A stretch of 64,000 bases of DNA from Pseudomonas citronellolis (GCF_900112375.1 NZ_FOLS01000031.1:1-64000), one strand, 5' to 3'; shown: positions 26,769-36,447, counted from the stretch's first letter. Notes: generated by a model from the letters alone, not told the origin. Numbers and translations: made by a program.

Positions 26769-27725
26769 ATGCCGCAAAGCCCGCGACTCCTGCCCACCCT
26801 GCTCGGCCTGCTGCTGAGCTGCGCCGCCCACGCCGCCGACCCGCAGTACTACCCCCTGACCAAGGGCGCCACGCCCCAGGCCGTGGCCATGCTCGACGAT
26901 GGCCGGCTGTGGTACGTCGCCGAGGGCAACGGCTCGCTGGGCCGCTTCGACCCGCAAAGCGGCCAGGACGAGCAGGTCAGCCTGGGCAAGGGCTCGGTGC
27001 CGCGCGCCGTGCTGGCCGGCCCGGATGGCGAGGCCTGGATCGCCGACAGCGGCCTCAACGCCCTGGTCCGCGTCGACCCGGACCGCCTCGGCAGCGAGGT
27101 GGTGCCGCTGCCCAAGGAAGCCGCCGACGCCGGCCTGGACAGCCTGGTGTTCGATGACGACCACGACATCTGGTTCACCGGCGCGAAGGGCTTCTACGGC
27201 CGCATCGACCCCGCCACGCGCAAGCTCGAGGTCTGGGCCACGCCCGGCGGCAAGGGCGCCCAGGGCCTGGCTGTGACGCCCGACGGCCAGCTCTGGTACG
27301 CCTCCGCCGACGACGACAGCATCAACCGCATCGACCCCCTCGGCCAGGCCGTCACCCGCTTCCCGCTGCCCCAACAGGGCGGCCGGCCGCAGCAACTGGG
27401 CGCCGACTCCATCGGCCGGCTGTGGGTGAGCGAGGCCGGCAGCGGCCGGCTCGGCCGCTTCGACCCCAGCGACGGCAAGTGGAAGAGCTGGCGCCTGCCG
27501 GGCGACCACCCGCAACCCGGCGCGCTCTACGTCGATGCCATGGACCGCGTATGGCTCAGCGACCTGGGCGGCGACGCCGTGCTGCGCTTCGACCCGCAGA
27601 GCGAGAAATTCACCGCCTACCCCAGCGACCAGACCGAGGCCCGCGTCAGCCAGCTCAGCGGCCGCCCCGGCGAGGTCTGGGGCGCCGACGCCGGCAGCGA
27701 CCGCCTGCTGGTCATCCGCGAGTAA
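26769..27725 (+). CDS. Periplasmic seven-bladed propeller, streptogramin-lyase-like
   Basis: 318 residues with a signal peptide (LLPTLLGLLLSCAAHA, cleavage near residue 22). Seven repeats of about 40 residues follow, each with a W/Y-xx-GxxxRxDP core (for example LWYVAEGNGSLGRFDP, IWFTGAKGFYGRIDP, LWVSEAGSGRLGRFDP). This is the fold of virginiamycin B lyase (Vgb). The catalytic residues cannot be confirmed by eye, so resistance activity should not be assumed; export suggests a periplasmic binding or lyase role. It follows the receptor by 114 bp and precedes a GST gene by 12 bp. Confidence 0.8.
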   Translation: MPQSPRLLPTLLGLLLSCAAHAADPQYYPLTKGATPQAVAMLDDGRLWYVAEGNGSLGRFDPQSGQDEQVSLGKGSVPRAVLAGPDGEAWIADSGLNALVRVDPDRLGSEVVPLPKEAADAGLDSLVFDDDHDIWFTGAKGFYGRIDPATRKLEVWATPGGKGAQGLAVTPDGQLWYASADDDSINRIDPLGQAVTRFPLPQQGGRPQQLGADSIGRLWVSEAGSGRLGRFDPSDGKWKSWRLPGDHPQPGALYVDAMDRVWLSDLGGDAVLRFDPQSEKFTAYPSDQTEARVSQLSGRPGEVWGADAGSDRLLVIRE

Positions 27726-27737
27726 TCAGGAGATACC

Positions 27738-28361
27738 ATGAGCCCCACCCTCACCCTGTTCCACGCCCCCGCCTCGCCCTTCGTGCGCAAGGTCATGGTG
27801 CTGCTGCACGAGACCGGCCAGCTCGACAAGGTGCGCCTGCAGGCGGCCAACCTCAGCCCGGTGAGCCCGGACAGCGGCGTCAACGCCTGCAACCCGGCGG
27901 GCAAGATCCCCTGCCTGCGCCTGGCCGACGGCCAGGCCCTGTACGACAGCCGGGTGATAGTCGAGTACCTCGACCAGCAGCACGCCGGCGCACCGCTGAT
28001 CCCCCGCGAAGGCCCGCAGCGCTGGCAGCGCCTGACCCTCGCCGCGCTGGCCGACGCCATCATGGACGCCGCCGTGATCAGCCGCTACGAAACCTTCGTG
28101 CGCCCCGAGGAGAAGCGCTGGGACGGCTGGCTGCAAGGTCAGCAGCAGAAGATCGAACGCGCACTCGCGCACTTCGAGGGCGAGGCCTTCTCAGCGCTGA
28201 ACGAGCGCTTCGACATCGCCGCCATCGGCCTGGCCTGCGCCCTGGGCTACCTCGACTTCCGCCGCCCGGACTGGGCCTGGCGCGAACAGTACCCGAAGCT
28301 CGCGGCCTGGTACGCCGAGGCCGCCCAGCGCCCGTCCCTGCAAGCCACGCAGCCGGCCTGA
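27738..28361 (+). CDS. Glutathione S-transferase family protein
   Basis: A 207-residue GST. The N-terminal thioredoxin fold begins LTLFHAPASPFVRKV with Ser13 likely in the thiol-activating position. NPAGKIPCL is the glutathione-binding cis-Pro region and DSRVIVEYL follows. The all-helical domain contains RFDIAAIGLACALGYLDFR. The substrate is unknown. AGGAG is 7 nt before the ATG, and the gene starts 12 bp after the propeller gene, so they share a transcript. Confidence 0.9.
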   Translation: MSPTLTLFHAPASPFVRKVMVLLHETGQLDKVRLQAANLSPVSPDSGVNACNPAGKIPCLRLADGQALYDSRVIVEYLDQQHAGAPLIPREGPQRWQRLTLAALADAIMDAAVISRYETFVRPEEKRWDGWLQGQQQKIERALAHFEGEAFSALNERFDIAAIGLACALGYLDFRRPDWAWREQYPKLAAWYAEAAQRPSLQATQPA

Positions 28362-28390
28362 CAGCCCGGCGCTGGCGCGTTAACCGTAGG

Positions 28391-28418
28391 GCGTATAACC
28401 GTTCGCGGTTATACGCCG
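28391..28418. repeat. Perfect hairpin with TTCG loop (family 3 repeat)
   Basis: GGCGTATAACCG (28391-28402), TTCG, then CGGTTATACGCC (28407-28418): 12 perfect pairs closed by a TTCG tetraloop, 29 nt after the GST stop. Confidence 0.9.
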
Positions 28419-28467
28419 TCGCCCCGAGCGCCATGGCCAAACGTCGGCGCCCGATGCGCATGCCGCC

Positions 28468-28566
28468 GTTCGCGAGCAAGCTCGCTCCTACGAAGAGCGG
28501 CGCCCCATTCCGTGACTGGATGACAGGCGGGAAGGGGCATTTGTAGGAGCGAGCTTGCTCGCGAAC
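28468..28566. repeat. REP inverted pair (family 1)
   Basis: Two oppositely oriented REP units (28468-28494, 28542-28566) with a 47-nt spacer, lying between convergent genes. Confidence 0.85.
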
Positions 28567-28657
28567 CCTTCCCCGCGCGCCCGCAGCACCAGCACCGCGA
28601 TCTGCCGCGCCAAGCGCCGCCCGGCCCGGCGCTCCTCGCGCAACCCGCGCCAGGCGC

Positions 28658-28960
28658 TCATCGCCGCGCGCCCCAGTAGTACAGCGGCAGCGCCAGCAGC
28701 AGGCCGAGCTGGGCGAAGCCCGCGCATAGTTCCAGGAAGGAGCGCACGTGGGGGTTGTTCGCCGCGTCCCGGGCGCCGGTGAGGCCATCCCAGAAATCCG
28801 CCGGCGGCAGGTGCAGGGCCAGCCAGGCCAGCGGCTTGCCGCTGGCGGCGAGCCAGGCGATCAGCTCGAAGTGGCCGACGAACATCAGCAGCGGCAGGGC
28901 CATCACGCTCAGCAGCAGGCCGCCGGCCAGGCACAGGGTGAAACGCGTCAGCAGGTGCAT
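28658..28960 (-). CDS. Small membrane protein downstream of creD
   Basis: A 100-residue protein with three hydrophobic segments: about 7-29 (FTLCLAGGLLLSVMALPLL), 31-50 (ELIAWLAASGKPLAWLAL) and 75-96 (LELCAGFAQLGLLLALPL). No enzymatic motif is recognised. It starts 11 bp after creD and has GGAGG upstream of its ATG, so it is the last gene of the cre operon. The equivalent small gene follows creD in P. aeruginosa (from memory). Function unknown. Confidence 0.78.
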   Translation of the reverse strand: MHLLTRFTLCLAGGLLLSVMALPLLMFVGHFELIAWLAASGKPLAWLALHLPPADFWDGLTGARDAANNPHVRSFLELCAGFAQLGLLLALPLYYWGARR

Positions 28961-28971
28961 GGCGGCCTCCT

Positions 28972-30348
28972 TCAGCCTTCGTGGCTCACTTCGTCCAGGG
29001 AGAAGCTCGGCTCGTCCGCGCGCCGGCCGACGCCGTACCAGTCCAGCCGGCGGGTCAGCGCCATCACCCCGGCGAGCACCGCGAACAGCAGCAGCGAGCC
29101 CATCAGCAGCGCATAGTCCTCGGCCCGCAACAGGCCGTAGAGCATGGCGTAGAGCGCGCCCAGTCCGGCGCCGAAGGCACAGCCACGCACCACGCTGCGC
29201 AGCACCGTGCACAGGTAGAAGCCGATCAGCGCCACGCAGGCGCCGGCGGAAGCCAGGTAGGCGCGCTCGAAGCCGACGTGCTCGGCCAGCGACAGCAGCA
29301 GCAGGTAGAACAGCGCCAGGGCCAGGCCGACCAGGGCGTACTGCACCGGGTGCAGGGCCAGGCCCTTGAGCACCTCGAAGAGGAAGAAGCCGGCGAAGGT
29401 CAGGCCGATGAACAGCAGGGCGTACTTCAGTGCGCGGTCGGCCTTGAGGTACTGGTCCACCGGGTCCACCAGGCTGACGCCGAAGCCACGCGAGTCGAAA
29501 GTGTCGCAGCCCTTGCCGGCGAAGCAGTTCTGCAGCGCCTCTTCCATGCTGCTGGCGAAGAAGCTGGTGCGCCAGCGCGCGCTGAAGCCGTCGGCGCCGA
29601 TGCTGCGCTCCACCGGCAGGAACTCGCCGCCGAAGCTGGGGTGCGGCCAGTCGGCCTTGAGGCTGACCTGGCTGTCGCGGCCCACCGGGGTGATGTCCAG
29701 CCGCGAGCTGCCCAGCAGGGCCAGTTCGAAGGCGTAGTCGAAGCGCTGTTCGGCGGCGCTGGCCTCCAGCGGCAGCGGCGCGTGCACGCCCTCGCCCAGG
29801 CGCTGCGAGCGGCTGCCGGGGGCGAAGTCCAGGGTGCGGCCGTCGAGGCTCAGCTTGAGGGCGTTCTGGATGCCGCGCACGTCGCTGATGCCCACCGCCA
29901 GGAACGGCTGCTCGAAGCGGTAGCTGGCCAGGTCGTCGCCCACGCCGTAGTGCGCCGGCACCACGAAGCTGCCGCTGACGCGGCTTTCCAGGTGGAACAG
30001 GCGCGCCTCGTAGATGCCGCGGTGGCGCAGCTCGGTGGTCATCTGGCCATCGACCAGGAAGGTCTCCGGCAGGAAGTACAGGCGCCCGCGCTTCTCCCGC
30101 TGCACCTGCACGCGGGTGCCGCTGCGTTCGTCGCGCTCCCACTCCAGCACCTGGCGCACGTAGGGCACCACCAGCAGCGGCCCACGCAGGCGCTGGGCGT
30201 AGGCGGAGCTGCGGGCGATGTCCTGCAGCACGCCGTCACGGTAGGCCTGCCGCTCACCGACCAGGCCGTCGATCATCAGCAGGGGGACCAGTAGCAGGAG
30301 CATGAGCACGGCGATGGCGCCGAGCTTGAGGAGCAGGGGTCGGTTCAT
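28972..30348 (-). CDS. creD: Inner-membrane protein CreD
   Basis: A 458-residue inner-membrane protein. One N-terminal helix (LKLGAIAVLMLLLLVPLLMI, 7-26) is followed by a periplasmic domain to about 300, then a cluster of helices at about 315-440 (LLFIGLTFAGFFLFEVLKGL, YALVGLALALFYLLLLSL). The family signature HPVQYALVGLALALFYLLLLSL is present. CreD is an effector of the CreBC two-component system; in Pseudomonas it responds to PBP4 inhibition and influences envelope and biofilm traits. It is separated from creC by 291 bp containing a MITE-like repeat and a G-rich tract, unusual within an operon. Confidence 0.93.
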   Translation of the reverse strand: MNRPLLLKLGAIAVLMLLLLVPLLMIDGLVGERQAYRDGVLQDIARSSAYAQRLRGPLLVVPYVRQVLEWERDERSGTRVQVQREKRGRLYFLPETFLVDGQMTTELRHRGIYEARLFHLESRVSGSFVVPAHYGVGDDLASYRFEQPFLAVGISDVRGIQNALKLSLDGRTLDFAPGSRSQRLGEGVHAPLPLEASAAEQRFDYAFELALLGSSRLDITPVGRDSQVSLKADWPHPSFGGEFLPVERSIGADGFSARWRTSFFASSMEEALQNCFAGKGCDTFDSRGFGVSLVDPVDQYLKADRALKYALLFIGLTFAGFFLFEVLKGLALHPVQYALVGLALALFYLLLLSLAEHVGFERAYLASAGACVALIGFYLCTVLRSVVRGCAFGAGLGALYAMLYGLLRAEDYALLMGSLLLFAVLAGVMALTRRLDWYGVGRRADEPSFSLDEVSHEG

Positions 30349-30476
30349 GGGGACTCTCCGGGGGGATTGGGGTGGTGGAGAGTCTGGGTCGGTACTGTGG
30401 GGGATTTGTGGTGGGGGGATGGGGAGATTGTGGGGATTGTGTGGGGGCTGGCTTTGGTGTGGTGGGTGGCGCCTTT
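30349..30476 (+). other. G/T-biased tract between creD and creC
   Basis: About 125 nt in which the plus strand is almost free of C and full of GGG/GGGG runs (for example GGGGGGATTGGGG, GTGGGGGGATGGGGAG). It is complementary to the creD leader. G-quadruplex formation on the plus strand is possible; the cre transcript itself would be C/A-rich and unstructured. No CreB-type direct repeat (TTCAC-N6-TTCAC) is seen. Confidence 0.65.
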
Positions 30477-30636
30477 CCCTCTCCCTAACCCTCTCCCTGA
30501 AGGGAGAGGGGACCGTTCGGAGTGCTTGGGTATTTTGGAGTTAGCCGGCAACACCGAAGGTTTCCGGCTGAAACCATTCCTCCTCTCGGCACGGACAAGC
30601 CCCCTCTCCCTTCAGGGAGAGGGCTGGGGAGAGGGG
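30477..30636. mobile_element. MITE-like composite repeat, copy B
   Basis: 160 bp with the same ends and inner hairpins as copy A. It fills the creC-creD intergenic space and ends 4 bp before the creC stop, so it is transcribed as part of the cre mRNA. Confidence 0.72.
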
Positions 30637-30639
30637 CTC

Positions 30640-32073
30640 TCAGGCTCTTCCCTTGTCAGCCCCCGGCAACTCCAGCCAAGCCTCCACCCCACCCTCGACA
30701 TTCCCCACGCCCAACCTTCCACCATGCAACCCCGCCACCTCGGCAACGAAGTTCAACCCCAGCCCCGTGCTCTTGCGCCCCGTCCCCGGCCGCGGCAAGG
30801 AGTAGAACCGCTCCGTCAGCCGCTCCAGCGCATAGCCCGGAATCACCGGTCCCTCGTTGAACACCCCCAGCCGCCAGCGCCCATCCTCGCGCAGCGCACC
30901 GAAGCGAATCACCCCACCAACCGGCGTGAAATCCAGCGCATTGTCCAACAGGTTGCCCAACGCCTGGCGCAACAGGAAACGCTCCCCCGTCACCACTGCC
31001 TCCGCCGGCACCGCGTTCTCCACCCGCAAACCTGCCAGCCGCGCCAGGTTGGCCTGCAACAGCTCCGCCACCAACTCACGCAGCGACACCGGCTCGCTAT
31101 CCTCAAGCCCCTGCCGCTGCTCCACCTGGGCCAGGTTCAGCAGGCGCTCCACCAGTTGCTGCAAACGCTGGCTCTCGCCGGCAATGTTGTCGACGAAGCG
31201 CCTGCGCTGCTCCGCCGGCATCTCGCCTTCCAACAGTTCGGCGGCGCCACGAATGGCCGCCAGCGGGCTCTTCAGCTCGTGGGTCAGGGTGTGCACGTAG
31301 CGCTCGACGTAGGCCTTGCCCTCCAGTTGTACGCGCATGCGCTCCACCGCCTCGGCCAGTTGCGCCATCTCGCCGCCGCGGTAGCGCGGCAGTTCGGCGC
31401 GGCGGCCCTCGCTGACCGCCTGGGCGTAGCGGGTAAGCTTGCGCAGGGCGCCGCTCAGCCACCAGGAGAGCAGCCCGCCAACCAGCAGGCCGAGCACGAT
31501 CAGGCCGCCGCCGAGCCAGGCCAGGCGCCGTTGCGAACGCTCGATGTAGGGCTGCAGGGTGCGGTTGGGCTTGGAGACGGAGACCACGCCGATGATCTTC
31601 TCGCCATCCTTGATCGGCGCCGCCACGTACATCACCGAGGAGTCCGGGTCGTCCGCCGATTCGCGGCTGGAGCGCGCGCCGTACTTGCCCTGCAAGGTCA
31701 GGTAGACGTCGTTCCAGCGCGAGTAGTCCTGGCCCACCGCCTCGCCCGCCGAATCCAGCAGGACGATGCCGCGGGCGTCGGTGACGTAGATGCGGTGGTT
31801 CACCGCGTTCTTGCGCACGCCCCAGATGTCCGCCTGCGGGCTGCGCGCGCCATAGGCCTTGAGCAGTTCCGGCAACTGGCTGTGGACCAGGGTGCCGTTC
31901 TTCAGGTCCTCGCGCAGGATCTCGGCCAGCAGGTTCGCGGTGTCCACCAGGGTTTCCTCGGTGGACTGGCGCACCCCGGGGCGGATCTCCTCCATCACCG
32001 TGCTCAGCACGAAGTAGCCGGTCAGCCCGACGAACAGGAAGTACGCCAGGAAGATCCGCACGCCCAGCGGCAT
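30640..32073 (-). CDS. creC: Sensor histidine kinase CreC
   Basis: A 477-residue sensor kinase. TM1 is at 5-27; a periplasmic sensor of about 28-183 follows, then TM2 at 186-207 (WLGGGLIVLGLLVGGLLSWW) and HAMP. The dimerisation helix HTLTHELKSPLAAI carries phospho-acceptor His265, and the ATPase domain has the GRKSTGLGLNFV G box. It phosphorylates CreB. Its ATG shares one base with the creB stop (TGATG), so the two are translationally coupled. Confidence 0.94.
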   Translation of the reverse strand: MPLGVRIFLAYFLFVGLTGYFVLSTVMEEIRPGVRQSTEETLVDTANLLAEILREDLKNGTLVHSQLPELLKAYGARSPQADIWGVRKNAVNHRIYVTDARGIVLLDSAGEAVGQDYSRWNDVYLTLQGKYGARSSRESADDPDSSVMYVAAPIKDGEKIIGVVSVSKPNRTLQPYIERSQRRLAWLGGGLIVLGLLVGGLLSWWLSGALRKLTRYAQAVSEGRRAELPRYRGGEMAQLAEAVERMRVQLEGKAYVERYVHTLTHELKSPLAAIRGAAELLEGEMPAEQRRRFVDNIAGESQRLQQLVERLLNLAQVEQRQGLEDSEPVSLRELVAELLQANLARLAGLRVENAVPAEAVVTGERFLLRQALGNLLDNALDFTPVGGVIRFGALREDGRWRLGVFNEGPVIPGYALERLTERFYSLPRPGTGRKSTGLGLNFVAEVAGLHGGRLGVGNVEGGVEAWLELPGADKGRA

Positions 32074-32756
32074 CAGGCCTTCTCCGCCGCGTAGCTGTAG
32101 CCCAGGCCGCGGTGCGTCTGGATCGGTTCGGCGTCCGCGGCCACCTGGCGCAGCTTGGCGCGCAGGCTCTTGATGTGGCTGTCGATGTTGCGCTCGTAGC
32201 CGGCCTGGGCCGCCACGCCCAGGGCCTGCAGCAGCAGCTCGCGGCTGAACACCCGGCCCGGGCGCGCCAGCAGCGCCTGGAGCAGGCGGAATTCGTGGAG
32301 GGTGAGGTTCAGCGCCTGGCCGCGGTAGTGGATCAGGCAGCGCTCCTCGTCCACCCGGAAGGGCCCGGCCGGGGCCGCCTCGGCGCTGGCGCGGTGCGGC
32401 CCGCGACGGAGGATGGCCTTGACCCGCGCGGCCAGCTCGCGCGGGCTGAAGGGCTTGACCACGTAGTCGTCGGCGCCGATCTCCAGGCCCACCACGCGGT
32501 CGATCTCGGCGTCGCGGGCGGTGAGGAAGATCACCGGCACCTCGGAGAAGCGGCGCAGCTGGCGGCAGGCCTCGAAGCCGCTGATGTCGGGCAGGCCGAC
32601 GTCGAGGACGACCAGGTCGAAGGCCTCCTCGCGCAGGCGCTGCAGGGCCTCGCCGGCCAGGCTCAGCCAGGTGGTGGCGAAGCCTTCGGCCTGCAGGGCG
32701 TAGAGCAAGGTGTCGGCGATGGCGGCTTCGTCTTCGACGATGAGGATGTGCGGCAT
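32073..32756 (-). CDS. creB: Response regulator CreB
   Basis: A 227-residue OmpR/PhoB-type regulator. Receiver domain 1-120 has the acidic pocket at 8-10 (EDE), phospho-acceptor Asp52 (VLDVGLPD) and Lys101 (KPFSP). The C-terminal winged helix includes LTLHEFRLLQALL and YERNIDSHIKSLRAKLR. CreB activates creD and other genes through TTCAC direct repeats. The ATG at 32756 starts the canonical receiver; an upstream frame extension is non-homologous. First gene of the operon. Confidence 0.94.
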   Translation of the reverse strand: MPHILIVEDEAAIADTLLYALQAEGFATTWLSLAGEALQRLREEAFDLVVLDVGLPDISGFEACRQLRRFSEVPVIFLTARDAEIDRVVGLEIGADDYVVKPFSPRELAARVKAILRRGPHRASAEAAPAGPFRVDEERCLIHYRGQALNLTLHEFRLLQALLARPGRVFSRELLLQALGVAAQAGYERNIDSHIKSLRAKLRQVAADAEPIQTHRGLGYSYAAEKA

Positions 32757-32811
32757 GGCTTCCGTGCGCGGTGTGGCGGGCCTTCCATCAAGCCGCAAGG
32801 CCCGCGTCCCG

Positions 32812-33351
32812 TCAATCGGCTTCGCGGCTGCCCGAGCAGTTGGGCTTGCCGGCGGCGAAGCGCTCGCTGGCATCCACCGCCACGTGGAACTTGCGCAGGC
32901 CCTTGGCGCCCATCAGGAAGGGGTAGTTGAAGTGGCTGCGGTCGACCAGGTTGACCTCGATCACCTGCTGGTCGCCGCCCAGGCACACCGGCAGCAGGAT
33001 CACCGGGCGCTCGCTGAGGGCCACCGGGTTCTCCTCCTCGTCGTCTTCCTCGCGGCCGTCGGCGCGGTTCTTGATCTTGGAGATGCGCGCCAGCTTGTGC
33101 TCGTACTGCGAGTCGCCGCCGTCCTTGGTGGCCAGGCGGAAGCGCACCCACTCGTCGCCGTCGCGCTGGAACAGCTGGATGTCCTTGGCCGACAGCGACG
33201 AAGTGTAGGCGCCGGTGTCCATCTTGGCCTGCAGCGTCTGGCTCAGCTCGGGCAGGCCGACCCATTCGTAGCGCCCGTAGAGCTTGGGCTCGGCGGCGAG
33301 AGCCAGGCCGGGCAGGACGAGCAGCGAAAGCAGGGCGAGAACGGGTTTCAC
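32812..33351 (-). CDS. Exported retropepsin-like / ATP-dependent zinc protease family protein, paralogue 1
   Basis: 179 residues from a GTG start at 33351, chosen because GGAG lies 7 nt upstream. An ATG 12 codons earlier has no RBS. The signal peptide is KPVLALLSLLVLPGLALA. The mature protein has the aspartyl-protease-like core KMDTGAYTSSL (Asp-Thr-Gly) and the downstream block LMGAKGLRKFHVAVD of the RimK-linked family. A charged loop EEDDEEEN occurs near residue 105. A second, shorter paralogue is at 38859-39353. The substrate is unknown; the archaic zinc-protease name is not supported by a metal site here. Confidence 0.85.
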   Translation of the reverse strand: MKPVLALLSLLVLPGLALAAEPKLYGRYEWVGLPELSQTLQAKMDTGAYTSSLSAKDIQLFQRDGDEWVRFRLATKDGGDSQYEHKLARISKIKNRADGREEDDEEENPVALSERPVILLPVCLGGDQQVIEVNLVDRSHFNYPFLMGAKGLRKFHVAVDASERFAAGKPNCSGSREAD

Positions 33352-33427
33352 GGGAATCTCCAGGGCAGTTCGGGATGCATGGCGCATAGGACTACCACGC
33401 CAGCCCGGGGTTCGCCAGCGGCCGCTG

Positions 33428-34672
<1,245 letters not shown>

Positions 34673-34802
34673 GGCAGGCAATCATCGGGGCAGGTTCCCA
34701 GAGCATAGTGCGCCGGCGCACGTCGCGGGAGGGGGTGGCTTGGGCTGGCCGCGCCGCCTGCGTATCATGGCCGCGCCAACCGGAACAAGGAATCGCACCG
34801 CC

Positions 34803-35690
34803 ATGTGGGCCACGCTGACCGGAATCGTCACCAGCCTCCTGTTGCTGCTCAACACCCTGATCCTGATCGGCCCGATGCTGCTGATCGCCCTGCTCAAGCT
34901 GGTGCTGCCGGGCAAGGCGCTGAAGGACGCCTGCTCCAACGGGGTGATGTGGATCGCCGAGACCTGGGCGGAGATCGACAAGGCCATCTTCGCCCTGATG
35001 ACGCCCACCGTCTGGGACATCCGCGGCGGCGACCAGCTGCGCCGCGACACCTCCTACCTGGTGGTGAGCAACCACCAGTCCTGGGTCGACATCCCGGCCC
35101 TGGTCCAGGCCTTCAATCGCAAGACGCCCTACTTCAAGTTCTTCCTGAAGAAGGAGCTGATCTGGGTGCCCTTCCTCGGCCTGGCCTTCTGGGCCCTGGA
35201 CTACCCCTTCATGAAGCGCTACTCCAAGGCCTTCCTGGAGAAGAACCCGCAGCTCAAGGGCAAGGACCTGGAGATCACCAAGGCCGCTTGCGAGAAGTTC
35301 AAGGGCATGCCGGTGACGGTGGTGAACTACCTGGAAGGCACCCGCTTCACCCCGGCCAAGCAGGCTCAGCAGCAGTCGCCCTACCAGAACCTGCTCAAGC
35401 CCAAGGCCGGCGGCGTGGCCTTCGTGCTGGCCGCCCTGGGCGAGCAGCTGGACGCCATGCTCGACGTCACCGTGGTCTACCCCAAGGGGCCCAAGCCGGG
35501 CTTCTGGGACCTGCTCAGCGGCAAAGTGCCGCGGGTGATCGTCGACATCCGCACCCACGGGATCGACCCCGCGCTGTGGCAGGGTGACTACGAGAACGAC
35601 GCGGAATTCCGCCAGTACGTGCAGGCCTGGGTGTCACGCCTGTGGGAAGAGAAGGACGCGCGCATCGACGCGCTGCGCGCCGAGTTCTAA
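34803..35690 (+). CDS. 1-acyl-glycerol-3-phosphate acyltransferase family protein (YihG-like)
   Basis: A 295-residue membrane-bound LPLAT acyltransferase. N-terminal hydrophobic segments cover about 5-35 (IVTSLLLLLNTLILIGPMLL). The acyltransferase motif NHQSWVD (90-96, HX4D) and the later YLEGTRFTPAK block give the active site and substrate motif. YihG-type enzymes act in lysophospholipid acylation and affect phospholipid composition. The ATG at 34803 precedes the first hydrophobic helix; two earlier in-frame starts give non-homologous N-termini. Confidence 0.9.
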   Translation: MWATLTGIVTSLLLLLNTLILIGPMLLIALLKLVLPGKALKDACSNGVMWIAETWAEIDKAIFALMTPTVWDIRGGDQLRRDTSYLVVSNHQSWVDIPALVQAFNRKTPYFKFFLKKELIWVPFLGLAFWALDYPFMKRYSKAFLEKNPQLKGKDLEITKAACEKFKGMPVTVVNYLEGTRFTPAKQAQQQSPYQNLLKPKAGGVAFVLAALGEQLDAMLDVTVVYPKGPKPGFWDLLSGKVPRVIVDIRTHGIDPALWQGDYENDAEFRQYVQAWVSRLWEEKDARIDALRAEF

Positions 35691-35691
35691 G

Positions 35692-36234
35692 CTAGATCGC
35701 CTTGCCTGCCACCGTGGTGGCCGGGGTGGAAGGCAGCGGGGCGCTCTCCCAGAGCTTGCCGAGGGTGCCCAGCAACTGGCTGTTCAGGCCCTGCTTGACC
35801 AGGTAATCGAGCATCACGCTGGCAAACCGGTCGACCATGCCTTCGCTCATGCCCAGCACGTTGAACACCTGGTCGACGTCCTGCAGGTTCTGGATGCCGC
35901 CGAGCAACTGCCCGGCGCCGCCCAGCAGGGCGCCGATGCCGCCGCCGAGGTTGCCCGAGGACAGCTGGTCCAGCCCCGGCAGGCTCTTCTGCAACTGCGT
36001 GCCCTGGCTGTCGTCCAGGCGGTTCATGGCCAGGCCGATCAAAGCGCCGGCGCCACCGATGGCTTGTTCGTCGCTGATGTTCAGGCGCTGGCCGAGGGTC
36101 TCCACCAGGCCGTTGGCGGCCGTCGCCGCGGCACCGGACTCGGCGCTGGGGATTTCCTCGAAGGTCTCGGCGGCGGCCGGGAAGGCCACCAGCCAGGCGC
36201 AGGCGGCGAGGAGGGGAAGGGCTCGGGCGATCAT
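35692..36234 (-). CDS. Exported DUF2780-like protein, paralogue 1
   Basis: 180 residues with a signal peptide (ARALPLLAACAWLVAFPAAA). The mature part holds the family core NISDEQAIGGAGALIGLA and LPGLDQLSSGNLGGGIGALLGGAGQLL, ending with MVDRFASVMLDYLVKQG. It is glycine-rich and probably periplasmic. It is convergent with the acyltransferase gene, separated by 1 bp. The next gene on this strand (36615-37160) is a paralogue. No function can be assigned. Confidence 0.8.
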   Translation of the reverse strand: MIARALPLLAACAWLVAFPAAAETFEEIPSAESGAAATAANGLVETLGQRLNISDEQAIGGAGALIGLAMNRLDDSQGTQLQKSLPGLDQLSSGNLGGGIGALLGGAGQLLGGIQNLQDVDQVFNVLGMSEGMVDRFASVMLDYLVKQGLNSQLLGTLGKLWESAPLPSTPATTVAGKAI

Positions 36235-36351
36235 CGGAGGCTCCGCGACAGGCAGGTCCCGCCTCGGCATGGGCGGTCAACGGATTCGACTGACGGCCGC
36301 GTCCTTCGTTCCGAGCGCCCTTACGTTGTTTGCAGAACGCGCCGAAGTGCT

Positions 36352-36436
36352 TTCGTAGGAGCGAGGGGGACGCCTAGTTCTTGCTCGCGAATGAGCCCCG
36401 CGGCGGAATCTGTTCGCGAGCAAGCTCGCTCCTACA
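36352..36436. repeat. REP pair with an insertion in its left stem
   Basis: The left unit reads GCGAG then GGGGACGCCTAGTTC then TTGCTCGCG, where every other copy in the window has a single C between the two halves. About 14 extra bases (36366-36379) sit exactly at the hairpin apex. The right unit (36411-36436) is normal. Confidence 0.85.
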
Positions 36437-36447
36437 ATACGTCCACC

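Larger units (their letters stand above)
28362..28657. other. Repeat-filled gap after the GST gene
   Basis: Contains a perfect 12-bp hairpin (28391-28418) and an inverted pair of REP family 1 units (28468-28494 and 28542-28566). No gene is seen. The hairpin closest to the GST gene may end its transcript although it lacks a T run. Confidence 0.75.

Noticed and set aside
24135-27515. Very long minus-strand open frame (1126 codons) across fiuA
   Set aside because: Antisense to a clear TonB receptor; Ala/Gly/Val/His-rich composition typical of the shadow frame in high-GC DNA, no recognisable domain.
26769-27725. Streptogramin resistance enzyme
   Set aside because: Only the propeller fold is visible; the catalytic residues cannot be confirmed and the protein is exported, so resistance is not claimed.
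22380-28361. Iron-uptake block as a recently acquired island
   Set aside because: Base composition and codon use look like the neighbours, and no tRNA, integrase or direct repeats flank it.
28381-28430. Possible rho-independent terminator after the GST gene
   Set aside because: Perfect hairpin but no T run on either strand; listed as a repeat instead.
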